Below are positions 8,774 to 17,016 of a DNA stretch of 64,000 nucleotides, one piece after another. Both the position numbers and the translations under genes were made by a program. The DNA comes from Caldifarciminota bacterium (GTDB lineage Bacteria; Hydrothermota; UBA3072). The stretch is from assembly GCA_016930175.1 (NCBI GenBank), contig JAFGHJ010000018.1:37625-101624 (forward strand), read 5' to 3'. How positions within the stretch are numbered: position 1 is the first letter of the stretch; each line of letters begins with the position of its first letter. The notes beneath the pieces were generated by a model. That model worked only from the letters and a program-made list of their open reading frames with translations, was not told the origin of the DNA and searched no databases.

Positions 8774-8930
8774 GTTAGTCTGTCATAAAAAAGACCGGCG
8801 ACCGAAGACGGGAGACCGGGTATGGAAAAATGGGGAAATTGGTAAATGGAAACTATTTCTCTATTTTGCTATTTGGCTATTCAGCCTGGATTCGCAGAAT
8901 CCTCAGCTACGAACAAGGAACTACGAACTA
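8774..8930. repeat. Composite dispersed intergenic repeat (B+A), copy 2
   Basis: A block of about 157 bp, same order and orientation as 3176-3340. Module B (gttagtctgtcataaaaaag, gaccgaagacggg) is followed by module A (tttctctattttgctatttg, cctggattcgcagaatcctc) and a terminal aaggaactacgaacta. Most of the 8746-9072 gap consists of this repeat plus the promoter for the next gene. Confidence 0.8.
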
Positions 8931-8978
8931 TATTATTCAAAAAACAAGACCTGAACCCGGATCCTTAAAAATATACTC

Positions 8979-9006
8979 TTGACATTATATTAAAATTATA
9001 TAAAAT
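8979..9006 (+). promoter_or_regulatory. Promoter for small orphan protein
   Basis: TTGACA (8979-8984), 16 nt, TAAAAT (9001-9006), in the CTTGACA context. The leader to the ATG at 9073 is about 60 nt and ends in AAAAAGGAGGTAGCA, a near-perfect ribosome site. Confidence 0.65.
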
Positions 9007-9072
9007 AGACAAGAAAAAAACAAAAAATTATATAAAAAAGCGTTAAAACCATATTTTAAAAAGGAGGTAGCA

Positions 9073-9402
9073 ATGGCAAATATTCGTAAAAACTTTGACA
9101 GTTACAAGGTACAGTGCACGGGCTCTAGGAGAGATTTACCCTTAGCCAGTATTTCTTGTTATGAAGGGGCAACCTGGGTAGGGCTTCTCGAATTTTGGGC
9201 AGATCCGGCAAGGGTACGTGAACCTTTTGTCTGGAACGAAAGAATTGTCCTTAGTTACACTTTAGATAGGTTCGGAGATATAGTAGATATACTCAGAAAC
9301 GAGAAACCTCTTGAATTATATCTCAATCCTTCCGGCAAATGGGGTTCGCTACTCACGAAGGAAGCGGAACCTGTTGGTGAGGGCGAACCGGTCGGCGGAT
9401 AA
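9073..9402 (+). CDS. Conserved-looking small protein of unknown function
   Basis: 109 aa, soluble, no signal. It opens with basic MANIRKNFDSYKV, has a hydrophobic central part (GATWVGLLEFWADP) and ends in a disordered EAEPVGEGEPVGG tail. I do not recognise the family. A strong promoter and ideal Shine-Dalgarno suggest it is really and abundantly expressed. It stands alone between repeats. It could be a partner of the 18.9-22 kb operon or simply an orphan; nothing in the sequence decides this. Confidence 0.7.
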   Translation: MANIRKNFDSYKVQCTGSRRDLPLASISCYEGATWVGLLEFWADPARVREPFVWNERIVLSYTLDRFGDIVDILRNEKPLELYLNPSGKWGSLLTKEAEPVGEGEPVGG

Positions 9403-9573
9403 CGAAGATTATAATTACAAAAAATCGAACCTTCAAATAACGGGATTATTGGTCTGTTTTTGCTGTCAGCGGTCGGCTGTCAGCTATTGTTTTTTCTCAT
9501 GACACAAGACACATGACTCTCGACGCAATCTCCCTTAGCACCCTTCAAAGGAGCGCCCTCCTCAAACATTTTC

Positions 9574-9601
9574 TTGACGAAATAAAAAAGTCGTTTAAGA
9601 T
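9574..9601 (+). promoter_or_regulatory. Candidate promoter before broken MBL-fold gene
   Basis: TTGACG (9574-9579), 16 nt, TAAGAT (9596-9601), about 40 nt upstream of the GTG start. Confidence 0.4.
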
Positions 9602-9639
9602 ATACCATAGTTTAAATAACAATTAAAATGGAGATTCCT

Positions 9640-10113
9640 GTGTCATATTTTTATAAAATAAAGTATCGATTATTATTTATGGTGGTTTTTCTTTTTATCT
9701 CAAGTGAATTATATGGGCAGGAGTATTCTTTTCCTGAAATCAAAGAGATTTTTCTCAAAGAACGACCGCAAACAGGTGATCTTGCAATTCGGGAGAAATG
9801 TTTTGGTAGTATAGACGATCTTATTATGGGAACCTTTCCACCCCTCCATCCCTATATTGAACCATTTTACACATCTATGATGCAGAAAGCGCTGTTAGAA
9901 ATCGAAAATGAGGTTGTAACAGAAGGAGCAACTATATGGCAGATATATAATCACGGCTTTGTGGTGAAGACGCCTTCTGTGATTTTTGGTTGCGATTTGT
10001 ATGATTCAAATAATCTTAAGGTTTTTTCGTATGATGATTGCGGCAATCAAAGCAGAACATACGCGGAAACCACTGTAGCTAAAAAGAAAAATCGAAATTG
10101 TATTTGGTTTTAA
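9640..10113 (+). pseudogene. Truncated metallo-beta-lactamase-fold protein
   Basis: About 157 codons from a GTG placed six bases after GGAGA; the track's ATG is four codons earlier and lacks a site. It has a signal peptide (LLFMVVFLFISSELYGQ). The segment IWQIYNHGFVVKTPSVIFG is typical of the first strands of MBL-fold hydrolases of the UlaG type. Where the HxHxDH metal site should follow, the sequence becomes unrelated (SYDDCGNQSRTYAETT) and stops. The catalytic core is therefore missing and this is most likely a decayed gene. A large internal deletion is the simplest explanation. Confidence 0.6.
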
Positions 10114-10267
10114 AATTAACCTGAACCTTTTAAATACTGTAACACAGAGAACACAGGGATTTTTTGTCGGTTTTCAATCGAAACCCGAAACACGAAGTTT
10201 TTAAATAGTTAGTCTGTTTTTTTACGCACTAACGCACTAACACACTAACAAAACTTTCAACTACGAA

Positions 10268-11578
10268 CTACCTCATACCTTCATAATGATCAACAAGCAT
10301 ATTAAGTATATCTTCCGGCCATATGTCCCGGACATCTTCATACTCTTGCGTATTAGAAGAAAGTACATCCAGGAATAAATTAAACTTATCTATAACTTCG
10401 GTTGGGTTTTCTGTTACTGTTCCATCCAGATAATCCCTGAAAGTCTGTTTAAAAGGTTCCCATCCTATTTCTTCTTTTATCCAGCAGAACCAAGTGGTTG
10501 GAGCAAGATCATTATCTGGATCGCCATCGTTTATATTCTTTTCATATAGCCTTTCCCAGAAATCGTAAATTTCTTCACCCTGAAAATAGCCGAATTCTGT
10601 CGGTACTTTAGCATCTAACATTTCGACGACGTAAGTGAGTTTAAAATTTGCCCAATGTTCAGCATCAAAGTTCCAGCGTGCATCTATGTCATAATCGTGC
10701 CCAATCTCATGTATTATTCCAAAGGACCAGTGACCATCATTTTCAATACTTTCCAGTTCTTCCCCTACCCACTGTTGATTCCATTTTATCGGGTTACCCG
10801 CGACAGCCCAGCCTCCCGGATTGTGCAGTACCGAAAGAATAGTTATTTTTTCCCCATTAAACGGATAACTTCCGACCAGATTATAATATTCTTCATACAC
10901 CAGATCCAGTTTGTCAAGCCAGTCATTCAATGCTTCATCTGATATTCTCTCCTTATCTGTTGGTTCAATTCGAAGAGTAAAGTATTTAGATTCGTAATTT
11001 AGCAGTTCCAGTTCATAAATCCCAATGTTATCAAAATAGGCTGTCCCTTTAACATAGCTGTCATAAGAACCTAATCTACAGTACAACATTATTGATTCAT
11101 AGGGAGCGAAGAAAGTATAACCTACTTCTTTCCAATCAGATTCGTATATATCCATCTCTCCGGAGGTCTGCAATACGTCCGGTATATTGGAATTTGCACC
11201 GCGAATGACTATATGAGCTATCTCTATATTAGCGGTATCAGTGGCGCCTTCAGCTAACCCTATATTCTCTGTCTTTATCCAGCCTATGCAATTATAATAA
11301 TTCGAAGGAGTTAGTTCCACGATAGTGTATAAACCCGAAAATTTAAATTCATTATTTATTATTCTAACACAGTTTGAATTATCTATTCCGCCGCTGTCTA
11401 AAAAACTAATTTCAGGAATCGAACCGTAACTGCGGATTGTCCAATCAGCTATGTCCGACTCAAAGTCTTCAAAAAAAATAGGTTCGTCATCATCGTCGTT
11501 ATGATTCTGGCTAAGAGAGCAAGATAATAACGTAATAACAACTATTGAAATCATTAATAGGATATTCTTTTTATTCAT
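10268..11578 (-). CDS. Lipoprotein with CBM-like domain and M60-like zinc metalloprotease domain
   Basis: 436 aa. A lipobox (ITLLSCSLS) is followed by an acidic linker. Residues about 33-190 are a jelly-roll-like carbohydrate-binding domain (FFEDFESDIADWTIRS, GWIKTENIG). The C-terminal half contains HEIGH, an HExxH zinc site, followed 20-30 residues later by LTYVVEM, which could supply the third ligand as in M60/enhancin-like gluzincins. It is probably a surface-anchored protease acting on glycoproteins or mucin-like polymers. Assignment to M60 is by motif and architecture only. A TTGGCA-N16-TATAAT promoter lies upstream. Confidence 0.7.
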   Translation of the reverse strand: MNKKNILLMISIVVITLLSCSLSQNHNDDDDEPIFFEDFESDIADWTIRSYGSIPEISFLDSGGIDNSNCVRIINNEFKFSGLYTIVELTPSNYYNCIGWIKTENIGLAEGATDTANIEIAHIVIRGANSNIPDVLQTSGEMDIYESDWKEVGYTFFAPYESIMLYCRLGSYDSYVKGTAYFDNIGIYELELLNYESKYFTLRIEPTDKERISDEALNDWLDKLDLVYEEYYNLVGSYPFNGEKITILSVLHNPGGWAVAGNPIKWNQQWVGEELESIENDGHWSFGIIHEIGHDYDIDARWNFDAEHWANFKLTYVVEMLDAKVPTEFGYFQGEEIYDFWERLYEKNINDGDPDNDLAPTTWFCWIKEEIGWEPFKQTFRDYLDGTVTENPTEVIDKFNLFLDVLSSNTQEYEDVRDIWPEDILNMLVDHYEGMR

Positions 11579-11628
11579 GGCAGCCTCCTTTATGGTTTAG
11601 ACCTAGCTGTAAGTTTTGATGTTCCACG

Positions 11629-11656
11629 ATTATAATACATATATTAATTCTGCCAA
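11629..11656 (-). promoter_or_regulatory. Promoter for M60-like lipoprotein
   Basis: Minus strand TTGGCA (11656-11651), 16 nt, TATAAT (11634-11629), about 50 nt before the ATG. Confidence 0.55.
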
Positions 11657-11671
11657 TGACGGTTTTTACTT

Positions 11672-11845
11672 TGCGGTCGGTAAGTTATAGGAAAGACGGA
11701 GGATCGCAGACGGTAGACCGGTTATGGAAATTCGGGAAATGGGTTTTTGTCTTTTCTAAACCCTAAACCCCATATCCTAAATCCTAAATATGCTATTCAA
11801 CCTAGATTCGTATAATCCTCTGCTACAAACGAAGAACTGAAATCT
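11672..11845. repeat. Composite dispersed intergenic repeat (B+A), degenerate copy 3
   Basis: Module B-like gcagacggtagaccggttat, a cctaaaccc-type stretch, then module A-like ctattcaacctagattcgta and aatcctctgctac. Same B-then-A order as at 3.2 and 8.8 kb but much diverged. It fills the 318-nt gap. No gene is seen. Confidence 0.55.
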
Positions 11846-11896
11846 TATTGCTGTCGGCGGTCAGCTTTTCGTTTGTGTTTACAACTATCGCAAAGC

Positions 11897-13432
11897 TTAT
11901 TTAACGGTAATTATCTTGCCTCTGTATGTCTTTATATTACCTTCTAAGACCTCAATCAAGTATATGCCGGTCCCTTTTAGTTCGGGATTTATTAAATTTT
12001 CTCCTGCGTTCATAAATTGAGGTCCGATTTTATCGACCAGTCTGCCGCTAATATCGTATATCCTGAGTTCGATGTAACCGGCATGGGGAACCGAGAGCAG
12101 CAGAGTTTCACTTTTAAACAGTATTTCAGGATAAACAGAGAAACTTCTTATTTCAGCATCTTTTTCTTCTATGCCGGAAACCCATGGTGCGTCGAAGTAC
12201 AGATTTTCACCTACGTATCCCGAATAAATGACACCTCCGCCGCTTTCAGGTGCGCCCGGAGAATAAACAACCCTGGGGGCTGCTCCGCGAGGCCAGGGGT
12301 GAGCCATGTGCTCATTTATAACCTGGTCTTCATTCCATGTTCCCGGGTTACTTCCGGCTGACCATGTCCAGTGGATATCCCTGGCGTCACCTCCGTTATC
12401 ATAAATCCACGCCATATTCACATATTGATTAGGCGACACTTTATTAAATTCTATGTCTCCCCAGTATTCAGGAGTAGATGTTGTTGCAATGGGAGTGGAA
12501 GGCCAGGATAAAGGATAGTATGCATCTATTGAATCGGGATGAGGAACATAGTGTACATATAAGTCGTTCTGGACTCCGGGACCGATTCGCGGGCTAGAAA
12601 TCCATATTGCCGGATTATTTACATCGTGTGATGCAGCAATATGCGGGTCTCCGTCTCTCACCGAATTATTGGTGATTAATTGCGACCATGCCCAGTCTGC
12701 ACCCCCATTTGTACTATAAAAGATTTTAATTTCAAAACTGTCCTGAATAAACGGGTCCGAGAAATTTCTGTTTTTAATATAAGACAAATAATAATTAGAT
12801 GGTGGACCCCATGCGATTGAAAATTCCTGGCGGGAACTAATTGGAGTGCTGAAACCATAAGGTAAGAAAGACCAATTTTCACCATAATCCGTTGATCTGT
12901 AACATTTAATCCAGTAAATCGCATCAGGAGATGTACTGCTGGGGGTAGCTCCGGCGAACACCATCGAATAATCATCTTCGATAGATCTTACCACGTCAAA
13001 ACCTGTTTGTTCGACATTAACAGTATCTATTCTGAACCCCTGACCGGGACCCGAAAAATCACCAGGTATTTTCAATACATAGGGAAAGCTGTCAAGGGGA
13101 TTAACAAAGAAGAAGTAAAGGTAATTATGCAGTGGTTCGCCGACAATAATATTCATTTTTGATATCCTTCCGAAAGAGGCAGTTTCGTGCCTCTTTTCCC
13201 ATGACATTCCGTGATCGGATGAAGTATAGAAACAAATTGGATAAGCAGTTGAATCCTTCTGGAATCCGAGATACATAGTTCCGTCCATCGTATAATCGAC
13301 ATCGAAACAGGTAATTTTTCCCTCATATATCATTATATCGTTATCCCATCTCTGACTTATCGCATTCATAGGTATAAAAATTAAGAAGACAGTCAATATA
13401 GTTGAGAATACATATTTATTGTACAATAACAT
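11897..13432 (-). CDS. Secreted Asp-box (BNR) propeller protein with type A sorting domain
   Basis: 511 aa from ATG 13432, which follows AGGAGGTGTTTTGT; the track GTG three codons earlier overlaps that site. It has a signal peptide (FSTILTVFLIFIPMNAISQ). Asp-box repeats such as TSSDHGMSWE, STDYGENWSF and STNGGADWAW indicate a sialidase-like beta-propeller. The C-terminal 75 residues are a type A sorting domain (IELRIYDISGRLVDK, GTGIYLIEVLEGN), expected to route it through a type IX-like secretion system to the surface. Catalytic sialidase residues are not obvious, so enzymatic activity is uncertain. A consensus promoter lies 150 nt upstream. Confidence 0.82.
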   Translation of the reverse strand: MLLYNKYVFSTILTVFLIFIPMNAISQRWDNDIMIYEGKITCFDVDYTMDGTMYLGFQKDSTAYPICFYTSSDHGMSWEKRHETASFGRISKMNIIVGEPLHNYLYFFFVNPLDSFPYVLKIPGDFSGPGQGFRIDTVNVEQTGFDVVRSIEDDYSMVFAGATPSSTSPDAIYWIKCYRSTDYGENWSFLPYGFSTPISSRQEFSIAWGPPSNYYLSYIKNRNFSDPFIQDSFEIKIFYSTNGGADWAWSQLITNNSVRDGDPHIAASHDVNNPAIWISSPRIGPGVQNDLYVHYVPHPDSIDAYYPLSWPSTPIATTSTPEYWGDIEFNKVSPNQYVNMAWIYDNGGDARDIHWTWSAGSNPGTWNEDQVINEHMAHPWPRGAAPRVVYSPGAPESGGGVIYSGYVGENLYFDAPWVSGIEEKDAEIRSFSVYPEILFKSETLLLSVPHAGYIELRIYDISGRLVDKIGPQFMNAGENLINPELKGTGIYLIEVLEGNIKTYRGKIITVK

Positions 13433-13579
13433 ACAAAACACCTCCTTGTAAAAGGTTTTTTACAGTTTAAACTATATCCAAATATTCCTTATTTTTCCCT
13501 GATTCTACTATAAACTCGGCTTCGCTAATCCGCCTGCAATTTTCGTCATACTCAAAAATGTATCGTAATCAATATATAT

Positions 13580-13608
13580 ATTATATCAAAAAAGAAGATA
13601 TGTGTCAA
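13580..13608 (-). promoter_or_regulatory. Consensus promoter for Asp-box secreted protein
   Basis: Minus strand TTGACA (13608-13603), 17 nt, TATAAT (13585-13580), preceded by CC. Perfect consensus hexamers and spacing. The transcript would have a leader of about 140 nt. Confidence 0.65.
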
Positions 13609-13649
13609 GGATGCGGTAGTTTGGCCCCGTTGATACTCGCTAGAATCAT

Positions 13650-14510
13650 TTACTTTAAAAATTCCTTAATTATTTTCTCAAATTCATCCGGTTTGCTCCA
13701 GGAAGGAATATGTCCTCCTGTTTCGAAATTATATACCCTGGCGTTAGGATAACGCTCATATAATTTGTTTTTTAGTACCTTTATTGTTGATTTATCATCT
13801 TTTGAATTAACAATAAGCACTTTACCCTTATACGGATCAGGTAAGCTTGAATAGTTTTTCATATAATCCCATTGATTATTTTGTAAACTAAGATAATCGT
13901 CATACGTATAACAGTTAAAAAAAGTATCATTTAAGAACGCCTTCCAAAATTCTTTATTCGATTCCGGTACTGCAAGCAGAGAAATCAATTGTTTTTTGTA
14001 TAAATTCAAAGCCGTTTCTGGTTTAAACAGAGAAAAGACTTTACAATTCAATTTAAAGAAATCTGTAATGAATTTTGTCGTGCCCGAGAGGGTATTAATA
14101 AGGATAAGTTTTTTAACTCTGCGAGGATACAAATCCGCATAACATTGGGCTACAATACCCCCGAATGAGTGTCCCATAACATAGAGCCGATTAATTTTTT
14201 TATTTTTAATTATTTCCTCAATTCCATTCAGAATATTCTTGATTTTATTAAGTTTGGGGTATGATGGGGCTATAATTCTATAATCTTTTTTCAAAACATC
14301 TATATAAGAAAATGATGAAAGGTAAGATTTTCTCAGCCCGCCCGAAAAGATAAGAATTGTTTCCTTGCCCGTGCCTGTGTCAATGATATCCCATTCTTTA
14401 TCTTTTATTGTTATCTTTTCAAGAGTATGATTTTTTAAAAAATATTTAATTCTATTTATATCTTCTTTTTGAACTCGACTGTATAATTCTTCATTTATAT
14501 AGAATATCAT
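13650..14510 (-). CDS. Alpha/beta hydrolase
   Basis: 286 aa, cytosolic. It has the nucleophile elbow GHSFGG near residue 116. A candidate acid lies in VLIVNSKDDKST, and a candidate catalytic His in FETGGHIPSW near the C-terminus. Order and spacing fit the alpha/beta hydrolase fold. The substrate is unknown. The ATG follows AGGAGGTTTTTTTAA, and a TTGACA-N16-TAAAAT promoter lies upstream. It reads alone, convergent with nothing obvious. Confidence 0.85.
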   Translation of the reverse strand: MIFYINEELYSRVQKEDINRIKYFLKNHTLEKITIKDKEWDIIDTGTGKETILIFSGGLRKSYLSSFSYIDVLKKDYRIIAPSYPKLNKIKNILNGIEEIIKNKKINRLYVMGHSFGGIVAQCYADLYPRRVKKLILINTLSGTTKFITDFFKLNCKVFSLFKPETALNLYKKQLISLLAVPESNKEFWKAFLNDTFFNCYTYDDYLSLQNNQWDYMKNYSSLPDPYKGKVLIVNSKDDKSTIKVLKNKLYERYPNARVYNFETGGHIPSWSKPDEFEKIIKEFLK

Positions 14511-14548
14511 TTAAAAAAACCTCCTGCTTAGCTCTAAATATCTTTTGA

Positions 14549-14576
14549 ATTTTAGATGTTTCCGGATAAATGTCAA
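14549..14576 (-). promoter_or_regulatory. Promoter for alpha/beta hydrolase
   Basis: Minus strand TTGACA (14576-14571), 16 nt, TAAAAT (14554-14549), about 40 nt from the ATG. Confidence 0.6.
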
Positions 14577-14678
14577 GGAATATATTATCTCACACGGAGA
14601 ACACAGAGATTTTTTTGTTGTTTTGACTAATGACTAGTGACCAGTGACTGATGACTCAATTATTTGAAATTTTTAGTG

Positions 14679-14707
14679 TTGACATAAACAATAAAAGATA
14701 TTACCAT
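14679..14707 (+). promoter_or_regulatory. Candidate promoter for mntA-hepT
   Basis: TTGACA (14679-14684), 17 nt, TACCAT (14702-14707), about 28 nt before the mntA ATG. It lies inside the longer track ORF, supporting the shorter start. Confidence 0.5.
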
Positions 14708-14734
14708 AACTGTAACAACAAGGAGTTAGAATTT

Positions 14735-15022
14735 ATGTTAAAAGAAATCAAGGAAAAGTTAAGAAAAATACAACCTGAACTTCATGCAAAATACGGAGTC
14801 TCAAGAATTGGGGTTTTTGGTTCTTTCTCTAGAGGTGAAGAAGTCAGGGATAGTGATATAGATATTTTAGTCGAGTTTGATAAGGATATCGACATATTTG
14901 AATATATAGATTTAAGGGATTTTCTTTCTGAAAATCTATCAAGAAAGGTAGACCTGGTAACAAAAGATGCAATAAAACCTCTAATTAAAGATGATATAAT
15001 GAAAGAAGTTGTTTATCTATGA
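14735..15022 (+). CDS. mntA: MntA-type nucleotidyltransferase antitoxin
   Basis: 95 aa from ATG 14735, preceded by AAGGAG nine bases earlier; the track start at 14651 has no site and includes the promoter. The minimal nucleotidyltransferase motif is intact: GVFGSFSRGE followed by DSDIDILVEF (GSx9-10DxD). MntA proteins transfer AMP from ATP to a tyrosine in the HepT toxin and so neutralise it. The stop overlaps the hepT ATG (ATGA), which gives the classical coupled pair. The symbol is the antitoxin name, not the manganese gene. Confidence 0.88.
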   Translation: MLKEIKEKLRKIQPELHAKYGVSRIGVFGSFSRGEEVRDSDIDILVEFDKDIDIFEYIDLRDFLSENLSRKVDLVTKDAIKPLIKDDIMKEVVYL

Positions 15023-15360
15023 GAGAGGCAAATCTTTACTTAAGCGATATACTCCAATCGATAGAAAAGATCTTAAAATTTACAGAAGGAATGAATTTTG
15101 AAGATTTCAAAAACAATGATTTAGTTTTTGATGCTATAGCAAGAAACTTCGAGATAATTGGGGAAGCCTCGATTCAGCTTTCAGAAGAAATAAAATCTAA
15201 ATATGTTGATATACCCTGGCAAAAAATGAGATCGATGAGAAATATAGTAGCCCATGAATACTTTGGAATAGATAAAAAGATTATCTGGACAACTATTCAA
15301 AAATCAATTTCCGAACTTAAAGATAAAATAAGTAATATTTTAAAAGATATAAAACCGTAA
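15019..15360 (+). CDS. hepT: HepT-type HEPN RNase toxin
   Basis: 113 aa all-helical DUF86/HepT protein. It carries the HEPN RNase motif R-x4-H plus tyrosine (RNIVAHEYFGID), and the sequence RNFEIIGEASIQLSEE typical of the family. HepT cleaves RNA and is AMPylated at the motif Tyr by MntA, which is retained here. Both partners therefore look functional. It overlaps mntA by 4 nt, and a hairpin with a T-rich tail follows about 85 nt downstream. Confidence 0.88.
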   Translation: MREANLYLSDILQSIEKILKFTEGMNFEDFKNNDLVFDAIARNFEIIGEASIQLSEEIKSKYVDIPWQKMRSMRNIVAHEYFGIDKKIIWTTIQKSISELKDKISNILKDIKP

Positions 15361-15441
15361 ATTCAAGCAAATCATTTGTTATAAAGATTTTAAATTGTTG
15401 GTTGTTGGGATAGCTGGTTGGCTGATACAGTATTAACGAAA

Positions 15442-15470
15442 AGAAGCGGGGAATACCCGCCTCTTTTATT
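15442..15470 (+). terminator. Hairpin with T-rich tail after hepT
   Basis: GCGGG (15446-15450), loop GAATA, CCCGC (15456-15460). The outer AGA/TCT bases pair beyond one mismatch, and a CTCTTTTATT tail follows. It is a plausible intrinsic terminator for mntA-hepT. Confidence 0.55.
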
Positions 15471-15811
15471 CTTCTCAGGTTCTTATATTTAATTTAAGTT
15501 TTTTGCTATCTGGTATTCTGCTCTATATTGTTCGAATCTTTTATTTATTAATTTCATTTTTAAAACCTCCGTTTATTTATCAAGTTAGACGCGGATGGGT
15601 AGGATTTGTTTCAGAAAAAAATTATTTCGCACAGAGACACTAAGGCACTGAGTTAATTATGAATGTTTAATGTTGAATTAATTCTTAAAGTTAGAGTGTT
15701 AGCGCGTTAGAGGGTTAGGGAGGGAACAAAAACTAAAAATTCTGTCAGGAAGTCCTCGATAAAATTAAAGAATTGGAGAAAAAACCCCCCCCACAACAAA
15801 TAATCCACTCC

Positions 15812-15852
15812 CAAACTTCACATTTTTGTCCGTAACGAAAATGTGAAATTTG
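15812..15852. repeat. 14-bp-arm inverted repeat
   Basis: TTCACATTTT (15817-15826) and AAAATGTGAA (15838-15847) are perfectly complementary around an 11-nt loop. CAAA/TTTG extend the stem past one mismatch. It sits in the middle of a 590-nt gene-free stretch (15361-15952) that otherwise holds a terminator, cacagagacac-type repeats, a C-tract and a TTGACA box. It could be an operator, terminator stem or remnant of an insertion. Confidence 0.55.
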
Positions 15853-15952
15853 GTAATTGTATTATGTAAACTTTTCTATCAGTGAATCTGTGGTCGAATC
15901 TAGCCACTTGACAAATCAAAAAAATCCGAAAAATAACAAAAGGATTGATTTA

Positions 15953-16009
15953 ATGTGTGATAAATATTTTACTCTTCACGATTTGCCGCAGGATAGAATT
16001 GTTAAATAA
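15953..16009 (+). pseudogene. Truncated copy of the 5' end of radC
   Basis: ATGTGTGATAAATATTTTAC and the next 21 bases match the first codons of radC at 17017 with one mismatch, giving MCDKYFTLHDLPQ. A 3-nt indel follows, then five unrelated codons and TAA. Upstream similarity extends about 20 bp and a TTGACA box lies at 15908. This appears to be the original radC start, cut off from its gene when the 1,064-bp PIN segment was inserted, or a duplicated remnant. Confidence 0.75.
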
Positions 16010-16214
16010 GGTATTGCGAAATGTTAAATGTTGAATATAGAGCATTTTATATAAGTATTTGAAAAACAAATAGAAAAGAATATATTATGTTAAATGTTGG
16101 GAATTCTGATTGCAAATTTTAGCTATCTTAGAAAAAACCTAAAAATAAAGAAGAATGGAATCAAAACTGTACCATCATGTCCCTGAACTCTCCCGGGAAG
16201 GAAATAGTGATAAC

Positions 16215-16243
16215 TTGACAAATATTCGGGATTTCTGTATTAT
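16215..16243 (+). promoter_or_regulatory. Promoter for PIN toxin gene
   Basis: TTGACA (16215-16220), 17 nt, TATTAT (16238-16243). The ATG at 16255 lies about 5 nt after the expected transcription start, so the message may be effectively leaderless. No Shine-Dalgarno is visible. Confidence 0.6.
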
Positions 16244-16254
16244 TTAAAAGAGAT

Positions 16255-16707
16255 ATGAAGATATATATGGATGTATGTTGTTTGAATAGGCCGTTCGACG
16301 ACCAAACACAAGATAGGATTCATCTGGAATCTGAAGCTATATTGACAATTTTATGGCATTGCGAGAGAGGAGATTGGAAATTAATTCATAGTGAGATAAT
16401 TGATTTAGAAATATTTAAAATACCTGATAAATACCGAAAGGAAAAGGTGTATCATTTATCTAAAATCTCTAAGGTTAAAGTTGAAGTTAATAAGCAGGTA
16501 TGGGATAGATATGAAGAATTGGAAGAAATTAATCTTACTCATTTTGATGCTTTGCGTATAGCTTGTGCTGAAATAGGGAAAGCTGACATTTTCTTAACTA
16601 CAGACGATGATATAATAAAAAAAATTAATAAGAGTAAGATTGAATTAAGAGTAGATGTAAAAAATCCTATTAAGTGGTTAATGGGGGTAGAAAATTATGG
16701 GGATTAA
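16255..16707 (+). CDS. PIN-domain ribonuclease toxin (VapC-like)
   Basis: 150 aa. It starts with the family signature MKIYMDVCCLNRPFDD, in which the first acidic PIN residue is D6. Further PIN acids lie in IIDLEIFKI, THFDALRIACAE and FLTTDDDIIKK. PIN proteins are Mg2+-dependent RNases, usually toxins. It overlaps the next small gene by 11 nt and is probably translationally coupled. The module is enclosed by two copies of the radC 5' end. Confidence 0.85.
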   Translation: MKIYMDVCCLNRPFDDQTQDRIHLESEAILTILWHCERGDWKLIHSEIIDLEIFKIPDKYRKEKVYHLSKISKVKVEVNKQVWDRYEELEEINLTHFDALRIACAEIGKADIFLTTDDDIIKKINKSKIELRVDVKNPIKWLMGVENYGD

Positions 16708-16900
16708 AGCTAAAACTCCAAATGAGATAAGGAAAGAAGGAATAGAGATCCTTTCCAGGGAACTTGGACCTATTGAGATGGTCAGGTTTTTACAACAATA
16801 TGATATTGGTGAGGGAGATTACACGAAAGAACGTCATAAATGGCTGCGAAAAAACTCCGGTAAAGATATAAAAGAAGAATTAAAGAAACTTAAGAAATAG
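16697..16900 (+). CDS. Small putative antitoxin partner of PIN protein
   Basis: 67 aa, charged and helical (PNEIRKEGIEILSRELG, RFLQQYDIGEGDYTKER, ending in a Lys-rich tail). Small proteins of this type are recurrently found next to PIN proteins with the MDVCCLNRPFDD start. The antitoxin role is inferred from that pairing and from the 11-nt overlap. No DNA-binding motif is evident. The order here is toxin first. Confidence 0.7.
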   Translation: MGIKAKTPNEIRKEGIEILSRELGPIEMVRFLQQYDIGEGDYTKERHKWLRKNSGKDIKEELKKLKK

Positions 16901-17016
16901 CCTGGAAGGTAATAAATTAAAAAATATCCAAAGGTCCAAAATTGGTACCTGAATAGTTCATCAATGTTATAAATTAAGTCTCGAAAGAAAAATGATACCC
17001 GAAAATAAACAAAATC

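Noticed and set aside
15760-15800. C-tract (accccccccc) as a sequencing artefact marking a contig join
   Set aside because: Possible, but flanking repeats and the inverted repeat continue normally and nothing else indicates a join.
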